Assembly (NCBI GenBank): GCA_963932145.1
Contig: OZ010571.1
Span: 108,717,496-108,781,495, forward strand
Direction: 5' to 3'
Length of the DNA: 64,000 nucleotides
From: Acanthosepion lycidas
Lineage: Eukaryota > Mollusca > Cephalopoda > Sepiida > Sepiidae
The notes under the pieces: generated by a model
Told to the model about the DNA's origin: nothing
What the model saw: the letters and a program-made list of their open reading frames with translations, nothing else
Database searches by the model: none
In this document: in pieces, positions 12,097 to 21,250 of the stretch
How the letters are laid out: each line of letters starts with the position of its first letter
Numbering within the stretch: the first letter of the stretch is position 1
Position numbers and translations under genes: made by a program

Positions 12097-12405
12097 AATT
12101 CCCAGATCAATTCTGTGGACAAGACAGACTGGTATAAATAAAATGACAATTGGAAAAAAGATCTTAGATTTTGCCGACGCGTTTCGTCTTCCGACTTTTT
12201 CAAGGTAAAAATGAAATCGAAATGTTCTTGTTGTTAGAGTTACATTAAAAAATCCAAATTTAAAAAGATAGACGCCTCTGTCTAAGTCTTTTTTTCTGAT
12301 TAATGTAAATTACCTTCATAGTAAGAGATTTTTTTCCATGTCAACAATATAGTTAAATTCCCAGATCAATCTCTTACTATAAAGGTATATATATATAAAT
12401 ATATA
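12092..12405. repeat. Unit bounded by 22-bp direct repeats
   Basis: ATAGTTAAATTCCCAGATCA with AT after it occurs at about 12091 and again at about 12350. An inverted pair (ACCTTCATAGTAAGAG near 12310 and CTCTTACTATAAAGGT near 12371) sits at the second copy. A CGACGCGTTTCGTCTTCCGA stretch lies near 12176. No protein is encoded. It may be a small mobile element or the end of a retroelement. Confidence 0.5.
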
Positions 12406-12610
12406 CACTGCGTGACAAATTATTATCGAGATAGTTTTTTTTTAATATTTCAAAAACCGTCCAATCAATTCACACAAAATTTTCGCACAATGTTGGCAAC
12501 ATGACCTGCGCAATCACTGAAATTTTCGTACTGATCTGCGCAATGTAAACAAACTGGCGCCATATTTGTTATCAGCACGGTGATTTGACCGTGCCAAATT
12601 ATTAGAAAAG
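12406..12610. repeat. Left TIR of the DD37E transposon
   Basis: Pairs with 13766-13971 from CACTGCGTGACAAATTATTA at the tip to the inner GGCACGGTC..CCGTGCC region. It contains the internal palindrome CACGGTGATTTGACCGTG. Confidence 0.93.
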
Positions 12611-12654
12611 TGTAAGAATTTAGTGAATAGATTTGCCGTAAAAGCAGTTTAAGT

Positions 12655-13627
12655 GATGCTGAAAAGAAAACTATTACCTTAGAACTCTCAAAAGGTAAAT
12701 CTACCCTAGAAATGATAGGGAGGTGACATCAAACAATGAAAAAGTTCACCGCCGACCCTACACAAGTACGCAAAAGGGCAGATAAAGGCAAGCCGAGGGT
12801 TATTTCACGTCGTCGCATGTAAACGAGAGGCCACGAAGAACCCTGGACTTACCAGTCAAGAGCTTTTCAGTCGCATTGGGGATCCTACTGTGTCTAAAAG
12901 TACTCAGTGTCGGTATCTGAGGGAAATAGCAACAACAGTCAAACCTGTATCGAAGCCTGCCTTGACGAGAAATCACATTCAAAATCGATTGAAATGGGAC
13001 GAGGACAATATGAAGATTGACCTCTCTGAAGTTTTGTTCACAGACGAAACTCGAGCAACACTTGATGGGCCAGATAGATGGTGCAAAGGCTGGGTAATGA
13101 ACGGACAGAATTGCCATCAGTGTTAGAGACACCAACAAGGGGGTGGAGGCATAATAATATGGGGTGGTATTATTGGAAAAACATTAGTGGGCCCATGGAG
13201 AGTACCAGATGGCGTCAAAATGACTGCTGATGCATACATAGCGTTCATGAAGGCGCATCTTGGACCTTGGATGAAAAGGCAAAGAGTTGCTTTCAGAAAT
13301 GCCATTGTTTTTATGCAAGATAATGCTCCTTCACATGCTGCTCACAAGACTACTGAATATTTGAAACAGTTAGGCTTCGATGGACCTCGAAAAATGAAGT
13401 GGCCAGCAAATTCTCCGGATTTGAACCCAATCGAAAACCTTTGGAGCATCATGAAGCGAACACTGTACGCCAACGGACGACTATTCAGGAGCAACGCTGA
13501 GTTGTGGGAAGCAATTCTTGACATATCTCGCAGCATTACAGCAGATGACATCCTACAATTAACAAATTCTATGGATCATCGACTTCTTCAAGTAATTTCA
13601 AAACAGGGAAAGCATATTCCCTATTAG
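12655..13627 (+). pseudogene. Tc1-like transposase, DD37E, broken
   Basis: The enzyme would cut and paste the element at TA sites. N-terminal pieces (EKKTITLELSKGKSTLEMIG near 12663, then GKPRVISRRR near 12790) are in other frames from the rest. From 12830 to 13627 one frame carries ATKNPGLTSQELFSRIG (DNA-binding part), LSEVLFTDETRA with the first catalytic Asp near 13044, IVFMQDNAPSHA with the second Asp near 13319, and SPDLNPIENLW with the Glu near 13432. Exactly 37 residues separate the second Asp and the Glu, three more than the 34 of classical Tc1, which gives DD37E. The frame ends HIPY at a natural stop. Defects are one in-frame stop at 13124-13126, just before GGGGIIIWGGI, plus frameshifts and stops in the N-terminal third. 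Confidence 0.9.
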
Positions 13628-13765
13628 TTTGTTTAAAACTGTGCCTTTGTTTGTATCTGTTATTATTTGTTCGATTATCTCATTTATTAGCTTCTTTTGA
13701 TCATAAACATTCACGTGCGACATTAATAAACGTTTTGTTTGCTCAATTCTGGGAATTTTACTAAA

Positions 13766-13968
13766 CCTTTCTAATAATTTGGCACGGTGAAATTACCGTG
13801 CTGATAACAAATACGGCGCCAGTTTGTTTACATTGCGCGGATCAGTACGAAAATCTCAGTGATTGCGCAGGTCAGTGTTGCCAACATTGAGTGAAAATTT
13901 TGTGTGAATTGATTGGGCGGTTTTGAATTATTAGGAAAAAAGTTATCTCGATAATAATTTGTCACGCA

Positions 13969-13971
<3 letters not shown>
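13766..13971. repeat. Right TIR of the DD37E transposon
   Basis: Inverted counterpart of 12406-12610, ending AATAATTTGTCACGCAGTG before TA. Confidence 0.93.

Positions 13972-14060
<89 letters not shown>
13972..14060. repeat. (TA)n(GT)n microsatellite
   Basis: TA units to 14000 then about 30 GT units, directly after the transposon. Confidence 0.97.
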
Positions 14061-14063
<3 letters not shown>

Positions 14064-14522
14064 GATATTGTAGAAAATAGGAAAGAAACTGGTTTGGTAA
14101 ATAATCCAAAGTTCCTTAGTATTTTTGTAATTATTTTTAAAAAATAGTGCTCGATACGAAAGTAGAGCATAAATATAATTATTTATTTAAAAATATGATT
14201 CCAACACGCTACATAAGAGGTCTCATGTTTCAAAACAAGAGCCGAAAACTTCAAAATAATATTTGAATTAACTTGAGTTAAAGTAGGCTCTGTTCCATCT
14301 TCAAGCGAAATTTTTTGGGAATGACTTATTTCTAAAATTTACGAGTTTTAATAGTATGGTCAGAATTGAAATCAAAATTTCCATGGTAACATCAAGGGCG
14401 GATTGTTTAGAATCGGCAGGGGTGGGGTGTTAATAATTTGTATCAGTATAGAGTTACTTTCATAGATGCCGGGTCAAGGTAAGGTGGGGGTGGCCAAATT
14501 TACGACGGGGGATTTTAGCCAT
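14061..14522. other. No recognisable feature
   Basis: Unassigned; G-rich TGGGGTG/GGTGGGGGTGG patches near 14420 and 14485. Confidence 0.45.
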
Positions 14523-14607
14523 CATGCTAGACGCAATCGTCGTGGCCTGACGATTGCGCCTAGCATGAGACAGCCTGTCGCCTCTAAGTGTTGACTTCAA
14601 AGTTCCC

Positions 14608-14644
<37 letters not shown>
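14523..14644. repeat. Palindromic element P, right half, with TA tract
   Basis: A strong hairpin CATGCTAGACGCAATCGTC / GACGATTGCGCCTAGCATG (14523-14567) is followed by ACAGCCTGTCGCCTCTAAGT and TTGACTTCAAAGTTC (to 14605), then (TA)n. It is the same sequence as the centre and right arm of the full palindrome at 19472-19596; the outer left arm is missing here. A third copy is at 52580-52767. Confidence 0.75.
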
Positions 14645-14647
<3 letters not shown>

Positions 14648-14898
14648 CCTTACTTGATTGTACAATTCTGAGTTTCATGCCGACATAATTTCCCAGTGGT
14701 GATATTTTCATTTTGCGGTAACGCCGTTTTTTTAATATTTCTGTTTATCGCGAGATACTTTATTGTAGGTGTGGGTTATTATTGTTGTTAAAATATTTAA
14801 ATGAATTGTAATTTAATTTTGAATTTGAATTTAGGCCCATATGTACACGTATGCAATCGCACGCCCGTCTATCTACCTAGTTATATTTACCCATTTGG
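14645..14898. other. No recognisable feature
   Basis: Unassigned spacer. Confidence 0.4.
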
Positions 14899-15032
14899 AG
14901 GACGAAAATTTTCTGTCAAAATTTCTCGGACAATCAGGCCGGTAAATGTTGTTTAATACTGTTTATTACAAACAGAGCATTTACTTAAATATTTGTATCT
15001 ATAAAAAGAATGTATAAACATAAAAATGTCTT

Positions 15033-15036
<4 letters not shown>
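14899..15036 (+). repeat. tRNA-Leu-like SINE body
   Basis: Head absent. The body starts ATTTCTCGGACAATCAGGCC and keeps TAAATGTTGTTTAATACTG and AACAGAGCATTTACTTAAAT. It ends in ATGTCTTAAAATATATAT, merging with a TA tract. Confidence 0.8.
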
Positions 15037-15089
<53 letters not shown>

Positions 15090-15129
15090 CTCTGTGTGTC
15101 ATTATTTATCTATATCTATATTGGCGGCG

Positions 15130-15175
<46 letters not shown>
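15037..15175. repeat. TA and GT microsatellites
   Basis: (TA)n(GT)n at 15037-15090 and (TA)n at 15133-15173, separated by 40 bp. Confidence 0.95.
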
Positions 15176-15176
<1 letters not shown>

Positions 15177-16075
15177 GGGGAGTATGCGTTTAAATATGCA
15201 TATTGTTTCTGAATATGTCACGCCTGCATCTTCTATCGTACAACATATGGTATGACGTTGTAATTGTTTTAGAAATGTAGCCCGACTTTTACGAATCAAA
15301 ACTTCAACAGGAAATAATGTTGTTTGTCGCTTTCCACCTTCCATTTTGATTTGGACTGCAACCAAATATTAACGCGCGCATCTCTTGAATATTTCAGCTT
15401 TTAAAAGTACGTTACCTCTCGTAATATAGAAACATCAGAAAATGTAGTCGACTGTTTGATTGTAGTTTTCGAGGACACCATTTATCGATGAATTTTATAT
15501 TGGAACGATTTGGTTCATGCTTGATTAAATCTACTACTATTTATCACACTCTTGCTAAACATTAGTGTGATCATAACATAGTTTTGAGGCCAGCGTTTTA
15601 AAAGATGGCGCTGATTAGATGTTTTTTATTGGTCCATCGTGATTAGGTTATGTTTTTACCAGGCCCATAAAATGAATAAATTTATGAGCTTAATTACTTC
15701 AGCAATATGATTAATTTTAAATACACATTGATTGGGAGGTGCGAATTAACGCAATGATTAGGAACACGGAATATCGAATGTACTAAACTAGTTCGGAGTT
15801 CAGTTGCTATTCCTTGTCTTCACTTAGTATTAATTCCTTTAAGAAATGTAAGATTCTATATCAGCGCATTCTGTCCCATCCATCGACACCTTGAAAATAA
15901 TCTCCTCTGGCTTCGGTTTTGAGATTGCCTGCATCAGACTAGATGATAGAACACATAGGTACACCAAGATTTCTCATTTCCTACGAAGACGAAGGAGATC
16001 ATTGTTCGACACAGCCTCTTTTTTTCTTTATAAACTAATCAATATCATTATTTATTGGGAAATATATTCTTATTT
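15176..16075. other. No recognisable feature
   Basis: No known repeat or protein similarity was recognised; open frames are short. Confidence 0.45.
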
Positions 16076-16325
16076 GTACTCTGATGCTCCTTCTCCTAAA
16101 CTAGCGAGGAACCAAATCTGGTGAACACAGACTATGATTCTATTTAAGCCATACAATTTTTAATGCGATGACTTATTAGTAAAAATACTGTAATGATTTC
16201 TCCTAGTCTGCTTTTGAAATCAGATTTTCCTTCTCCTAGACTGGCGGGCAACCAAAGTTGGAGAGCCCAGTCTATGCTGCTATTAACCCATACACATTTT
16301 TATCATGATCATTTAATTTTAGCTG
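16076..16325 (-). repeat. Duplicated SINE body fragment
   Basis: Two direct copies about 138 bp apart (CTCCTTCTCCTAAACTAGCG at about 16086 and TTCCTTCTCCTAGACTGGCG at about 16226). Each continues to AACCAAA.CTGG/TTGGA...CCAGTCTATG and a CCATAC motif. The block resembles, in reverse, the distal body of the tRNA-Arg-like SINE (compare 55310-55380). Confidence 0.5.
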
Positions 16326-16474
16326 TGCTTAATCAAACGTAGTAAATTCTCGAACTTGAGACTTATTTCATGATTACTTGATGCATGAAACAACCCTAAA
16401 TGGAGATAAATATTATGTGAGACTACAAATTTTAGGGCTGAATTCCATTTTTAAAGATATTCTGTCCACCATCC

Positions 16475-16800
16475 CGTTAGTTCAGTGATCTATAATTACG
16501 AATGTCAGTGTGCTGCTGAATGTATTGGCAAAACTAATCAAAGAGTAAGCAGACTGTACCGGCTCAGTTTTACCGAGGTCAGTGTGAAAAGTTTGCATAC
16601 GCTTATGAATATTTCCGGTTCTGCGATTGCCGAACACTTAATAAATAATGTGATTTGTGCCGCGTCTTTCACTAAAAAACTTACCATAGTCAGCAGATAT
16701 CATAGGTATTACCAACTGAGAATTATTTATATTAAAACTAAGCAAGCTTCCCTATGCTAGCAGATAGAAAGACTGCTGAGTCTAAATATGTCTGGGTGTT
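16475..16800 (+). pseudogene. Penelope-like element, GIY-YIG endonuclease remnant
   Basis: The translation from 16485 reads IYNYECQCAAECIGKTNQR, then SGSAIAEHLINNVICA, then RYHRYYQLRIIYIKTKQASLC. This matches, in order and spacing, the C-terminal GIY-YIG domain of Penelope-like retroelements (typically VYEYxCxCxxxYIGxTxQR...SAIAxHLxxxxxC...xFxLxxLEAxxIKxxxPxLC). The YIG tyrosine is replaced (ECIG). Only this part of the polyprotein is present, roughly 90 residues; the reverse transcriptase upstream is missing. A fossil fragment; the family assignment rests on motif order. Confidence 0.65.
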
Positions 16801-17321
16801 ATGCTACTGATTACGTGGTAGTAAATTTTTCTTTCGTTTTTTTATTTGTGGTGCACATACGTCGTCTGTCCTCAATTGGCTTGGAAGACAGACGTACGAT
16901 AATCGGTTATCTCATATTTATTTCTTTTTTTGTAGATTTTTTCGATCCACCACATCGATGACAATTTTTCTCTTCCTTTGCTCTTCCATTCCCATGTTTT
17001 ATATATTTTGTATATATTTATACATACAAAATTTCGTTTTGTATGCCATAATGAAATAGTTACGTTTTTTAAATGCAAAACATAATAACATTAAAAGAAT
17101 TTAGCTTCATTTAATGCAAAAAAACTCCTCAATCCTTTAGCTAACCTGGCCGTTTTCATCACTATAAACGTCATGATAATAAAAAGAAAATGTAGCTAGG
17201 TGATGAATGATGGAGTCATATCTTCCCCAAAAGAACGAAAGTGAGCAGAACAATGCGAGAATTTGAACTTGACTCACGTATTCTCATTTCTGCACTGATA
17301 ACTACTGCGTTACCCTAACTT
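16801..17321. other. No recognisable feature
   Basis: May include the untranslated end of the Penelope-like fragment; nothing else is seen. Confidence 0.4.
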
Positions 17322-17325
17322 CCTC

Positions 17326-17357
<32 letters not shown>
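17322..17357. repeat. (AAT)n microsatellite
   Basis: About 11 units of TAA. Confidence 0.95.
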
Positions 17358-17359
<2 letters not shown>

Positions 17360-17469
17360 TATATAAGGGATATTGTCAAGACGGATTCAAACAATCAAGC
17401 ATGTTTATGTGTTTACGGCCAATTTAAATCAAATAATATCTGTCAGTATCTGTCTATATTTCTGAGATG

Positions 17470-17604
17470 AGGTATTATGTACATTATTTACATTATTCTG
17501 ACATGTATTATGTACATTATTTACATTATTCGGACTGAGGTATTAGGTTGATGCAAAAAGAATGTCGTCTTCTCACATATTATGTACATCATTTAACATT
17601 ATTC
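17470..17604. repeat. Short tandem repeat plus one mariner MITE end
   Basis: TATTATGTACATTATTTACA followed by TTATTC occurs at about 17471 and again at about 17506, with a third diverged copy at about 17578. Between the second and third lies TTAGGTTGATGCAAAAAGAA (17543), a single end of the MADE1-like MITE, suggesting insertion and loss of the other arm. Confidence 0.65.
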
Positions 17605-17925
17605 GGGCACATGGCACAGTGGATAAAGGCGTTGGTTAGATCCAGTGACAGGACCCAAAGAGTGTGAGTTCAATACCCGGTTATGGCAGTGGAGAACTTT
17701 CAGAGGGAAATTAACAGAAGATGACTGATAACTGACATCCATTAAACATGGCACGTGGAACCAGAACAGTCTACCTCAGTGAGCGAAATAAAGGGTTCAT
17801 TTCGACATTCCAACAACCTGAAGAAGGCCGGAGCGTACAACGGCCGAAACGTTGTAATAAATATGGCGATAAAGATGAGGACAATAGTCCGAATAATGTA
17901 AATAAAATATGTCTGTCCTTCTCCA
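17604..17925 (+). repeat. tRNA-derived SINE (family C), long copy
   Basis: Head: GGCACAGTGGATAAAGGC (A-box-like) and GTGAGTTCAATACCCGG (B-box-like). The body, with GGCACGTGGAACCAGAACAG and CAGTGAGCGAAATAAAGGG, matches 6356-6670. The distal part carries the hairpin ACAAC-CTGAAGAA-GGCCG...CGGCC-GAAAC-GTTGT (17813-17855) and ends GACAATAGTCCGAATAATGT. The same tail occurs at 49840-50145 and, reversed, near 33345. Confidence 0.7.
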
Positions 17926-17944
17926 TGGTAGTGAATTTCTCGAC

Positions 17945-18262
17945 AATTTCCACCAAAATGAAAAAGAGAGTTGAAGTAACAGAAATGTGGTTCTACAGAA
18001 AGATGTTGAGGATATGATGGACCGAACATGTGTGAAACTACTATATTTTAGAGAAAATAACAAAAAGGAAGCTTATACTTAACATCAGGAATAGGCAGTT
18101 GAAATTTCTACGACAGATTGAGGGACAGAGGGAGAGCGGAAAGCAGCACATAACATACCTGATGGGATTGAGTAAATGGATGGTAGAAGAGGTTTGGTAG
18201 AAATAAGAAAAAGACAAAACTTATTGAGAGCTACGAGGGACTGGAAAATTCTGGAGGCCAAT
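17945..18262 (+). pseudogene. LINE family B, C-terminal fragment
   Basis: The translation shows KKRVEVTEMWFYRKMLRI, then after a stop WTEHV, ITKRKLILNIRNRQLKFL, SGKQHITYLMGLSKWM and RATRDWKILEAN. This is the 'xxRMLRIPW...RKRQLxFLGH...GRxRxTYLxSL' string that follows the RT in many invertebrate LINEs. There are several frame breaks. The MADE1-like MITE lies only 2 bp downstream, so it may have inserted at the LINE's end. Confidence 0.75.
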
Positions 18263-18264
18263 TA

Positions 18265-18337
18265 TTAGGTTGGTGCAAAAATGATGTCGTTTTTTGACGT
18301 AACGTCAAAAACCGACATTATTTTTGCACCAACCTAA
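18265..18337. mobile_element. 73-bp mariner MITE (MADE1-like)
   Basis: Palindrome TTAGGTTGGTGCAAAAATGA...TTTTTGCACCAACCTAA, flanked by TA (18263-18264 and 18338-18339). The arms meet at TTTTTGACGTAACGTCAAAAA. Same family as 3639-3718 but 7 bp shorter in the centre. Confidence 0.87.
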
Positions 18338-18699
18338 TATTTCCTTCGTCCTGAAAGATCAAAGAACATAAAACAAATATGATATGAAATAAATCTGTTG
18401 TTTTTTTGTTTTTTGTTTTTTTGTTCTTGTTTTTTTTTTGTTTGTTTTGGTGGTGAGAGAGGTATTCACTAACATAGGACATTTACTTCATGAATAATAA
18501 GTAATAAATGACGTTTTTATTTACGTAGACAATAAAAAAATACTTGTAAAGTGAAAATATTTGTTTAGAAGGAAATTTCTCGCGGCTTCTAAATTGATTT
18601 AATATTCCACAAACCTCGAGAAATTTTACTTCAAGCAAATAAATTCTATAATTGTTTTTTCATTATCAACAGTGATTTATATATACAGGGAGTATTAAA
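18338..18699. other. T-rich spacer
   Basis: Contains an irregular T/G-rich run at about 18400-18450; otherwise nothing recognised. Confidence 0.5.
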
Positions 18700-18999
18700 A
18701 ATACTCACAAACATTGGTGGGGGTGGGGGTGTTCCTCACACCAAGACAAGGACAAAAGTTCATATAAACATATATCTGCGGATCCTCCGTTTTTGAGTTA
18801 TTAAATTAAAAGATAGTTTATAGTAGATGTCAGAAAGCCGTCTACAAACATATTAAAATATTTTTGGATTATATCTTGGATTTTACATTTAACAGCATCT
18901 ACCGTAAACTTTAAACTTAATAAGTCAAAAACTACATATGTTTATATGGCCGTTGATCCTTGATTTGGTGTGAAGGACGCGCCCCCAAACTTTGTAAAG

Positions 19000-19000
<1 letters not shown>
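18700..19000. mobile_element. Non-autonomous TIR element, about 300 bp
   Basis: The arms of about 130 bp are inverted and diverged. Left CTCACACCAAGACAAGGAC and CATATAAACATATATCTG match reversed right CTTCACACCAAATCAAGGAT and CATATAAACATATGTAG, and the inner GAGTTATTAAATTAAA matches GACTTATTAAGTTTAAA. There is a G-rich tip (TGGTGGGGGTGG / TTTGGGGGCGCG). No coding sequence is present. The superfamily cannot be named from the ends visible. Confidence 0.7.
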
Positions 19001-19046
<46 letters not shown>

Positions 19047-19068
19047 ATGTGTGTGTGTGTGTGTGTGT
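19001..19068. repeat. (TA)n(GT)n microsatellite
   Basis: Abuts the right end of the TIR element. Confidence 0.95.
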
Positions 19069-19199
19069 ATAAACCAAATAACTAGATATTAGCAACCGTA
19101 TATACCTGCGTTAGTGTGTATACACAGGTAAGAGAATAAATATTTACTCAATATAAGGTATAAACAAAAGAGTGCTCAATAATTTATAATAATATATAG

Positions 19200-19422
19200 A
19201 TAAAAATCACTTAACTGTAAATATCAATTTTGATGTCGTTTTCCCGACTTCAAAGTTTCTTGAAATTATCCATTCTTCAAGGGGTCTACTGTTTGAATAA
19301 GTTTGAAATTGGAAATAAACATATTCAAACAGCAGACCCCTTGAAGAATGGTTAATTCCCCCAAAAAATTCGAAAACGGGAAAACATCATCAAAATTGAT
19401 ATTTGCATTTAAGTAATTTTTA
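19200..19422. repeat. Foldback element, about 105-bp arms
   Basis: Left arm 19200-19305 and right arm 19318-19422. TAAAAATCACTTAACTGTAA, ATATCAATTTTGATG, GTTTTCCCG, CCATTCTTCAAGGGGTCT and ACTGTTTGAATA each pair with their reversed counterparts. The loop is about 12 bp. The arms are high in identity at the centre and looser at the tips. Confidence 0.8.

Positions 19423-19430
<8 letters not shown>

Positions 19431-19467
<37 letters not shown>
19431..19467. repeat. (TA)n microsatellite
   Basis: TA tract bordering palindromic element P. Confidence 0.95.
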
Positions 19468-19471
<4 letters not shown>

Positions 19472-19472
<1 letters not shown>

Positions 19473-19669
19473 GAACATTGAAGTCACCACTCAGAAGCGA
19501 CAGTTTGTTTCATGCTAACCGCAATCGTCAGGCCGCCTGACAAATGCGTCTAGCATGAAACAGCCTGTCGCCTCTGAGTGTTGACTTCAACGTTCATTTT
19601 ATATTTATATTTATATACGCTCTATCTCTGATATTGAGCACTGTATTCCATAAATATAGCACACCATAA

Positions 19670-19672
<3 letters not shown>
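19472..19672. repeat. Palindromic element P, full copy
   Basis: A 125-bp palindrome (19472-19596) runs TGAACATTGAAGTCACCACT...CGACAGTTTGTTTCATGCTA, a centre TCGTCAGGC/CGCCTGAC, then TAGCATGAAACAGCCTGTCG...TTGACTTCAACGTTCA. A 75-bp unique arm follows (TACGCTCTATCTCTGATATT...CACACCATAAAACT) and leads into (TA)n. The same palindrome plus unique arm occurs reversed at 52580-52767, so both form one element about 190-200 bp long, bounded by TA tracts. Confidence 0.8.

Positions 19673-19717
<45 letters not shown>
19673..19717. repeat. (TA)n microsatellite
   Basis: TA tract closing element P. Confidence 0.95.
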
Positions 19718-19719
<2 letters not shown>

Positions 19720-19722
<3 letters not shown>

Positions 19723-20095
19723 CAACCAAGCAAAGCGATAAAGTCATTGAGCTACAAAAGGTTATTGAGAAGAGAAGAAAGAAAGCGGAACAGGTTTCAA
19801 GGAGACACAAGATAACGATTGGCATGGCATTTAACTTTTGAATATCGTAATTGCCAGGAAAACAAGAAATCTGAAGAGAGTTCTACAAATGAGTAATGCG
19901 GGAGAAGCACGTATGGTAACAACTATCAATTTCAACAGTGAAATTACGGGATCTAGTTGCCAATCTAGTACTCGAAGAAGTAGGAAAACTCATCAGAACA
20001 ATTACCATCAAAATATTCATAGAAATTTCACAGTGAAGCTATGTTATTGCGGTGAGACAAGTAACTGAAGCCGAGATGCCAGGTCAGGGCCGATA
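19720..20095 (-). pseudogene. LINE family A (jockey-like), C-terminus and 3' end, minus strand
   Basis: Minus-strand translation gives TRLATRSRNFTVEIDSC and, in another frame, HLWNSLQISCFPGNYD, the C-terminal string 'TRLASRSHxFTVE...SRTSRLWNSLPxSCFP' shared by copies at 46263 and 51036. It then reaches the family's 3' terminus, the reverse complement of AACCAAGCAAAGCGATAAAG, at 19725. 5'-truncated and frame-broken. Confidence 0.75.
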
Positions 20096-21250
20096 ACGTT
20101 ATTGAGAACAATAACTGGGGAAATTACTCTAATATATCTTGTTTACCTTTAAAAGGTTATATCTTATAAATATCAGGTTAGCAGCCTTTACACTTTTCGC
20201 ATTAACCCTATTGTTAAACTTTTATTATATGCTCGCAAAAAAATCTTTATACCTTCTACTTTAAAAGCAGAGTTTATTTATGCTATTTTTGTAAACTTTT
20301 TTCTTTTTGCATTACATGCTAATTCTTGTTTTTATCATACCTTTCATCTATACCAGCGCTTTCAAATTACGCTTTTTTTTTCTTCTCTTTTTGTGTTAAT
20401 GCTTGTGCCTCCGGGTAAAAAAGGAAGCAGTTTTGAGATCCAATAGAACAGAAAGCGCACAAGAGACAATGTTCCAAGCGCTATTTTTGTGGTCTCAATA
20501 GCAGAAACAAAGGAATATAATAGCAGTGAAGTTTTCATTGGGTACAAAATGATTTACAGACTTGCAGATATACAGAGAACAGAAGAAACCAATGCATGGA
20601 TATGTAGAAATGTTATGTGTGCAAAAGTTAATGCGTTACTTGAAATAATGTCCATCTGTTAACTAAAAGTAAACTTTTGGATATTTAAAACGGTAAAAAA
20701 AGTTAAAGAAACTGATGAATGGGATTTTAAGTTTTTAGTTTGTTGTTTCGTTTTGTTTTGTTTTTTTTATTCTATGATGCATTTTAAGTCTTACCATCAT
20801 TTTCTGTCTTCGAAATCTATATGCTCATTGCGTAACACGGGAAATGAAATTGACGTGTCGATTTCAAATTCCAGTCTAAGTCGTTGCGTTTACTTTCGCA
20901 CAAATATAATTGAAAAGTTATGAAGACATTTTTTCTATACCACCTATTTAGGGATTAACGGTAGGGCGAACTGGAGTCTCTAGCTTTGGTGGTAAGCCAA
21001 ACTAGGAGAATAAATCTACGAATTCAATATTGGTTGGGCATAGGGTTAGCATGTTCAATCCGTAAAACCTTACAGAAACAGCAGCACCAACACATAGCTT
21101 AGTGTGTATCTTAATAGATCTTTAAGTTAACCTTTTATTTTTCACATCAGTTTTCAAATTAGATGTATATATAAACTAGATAGGGGATTATAATAAAAGG
21201 TTGACAAACAGTATCCGTTTTGAAAATTAGATACTCGAAAGTGGAATGGG
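20096..21250. other. No recognisable feature
   Basis: AT-rich DNA with scattered T runs; no repeat copy or coding similarity recognised. Confidence 0.45.

Larger units (their letters stand above)
12406..13971 (+). mobile_element. Tc1-like DNA transposon, DD37E type, both TIRs present
   Basis: A 1,566-bp element with long terminal inverted repeats (about 205 bp each) beginning CACTGCGTGACAAATTATTA. It is flanked by TA at 12404-12405 and 13972-13973, the target duplication expected of the Tc1/mariner superfamily. The insertion lies in a TA-rich tract. Between the TIRs is one degraded transposase gene (see 12655-13627). The arms are still highly similar (differences such as AAATT against CGGATCAG are scattered), so it is the youngest-looking autonomous-type element in the window. 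It is not functional as it stands because the transposase frame is broken. Confidence 0.95.
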
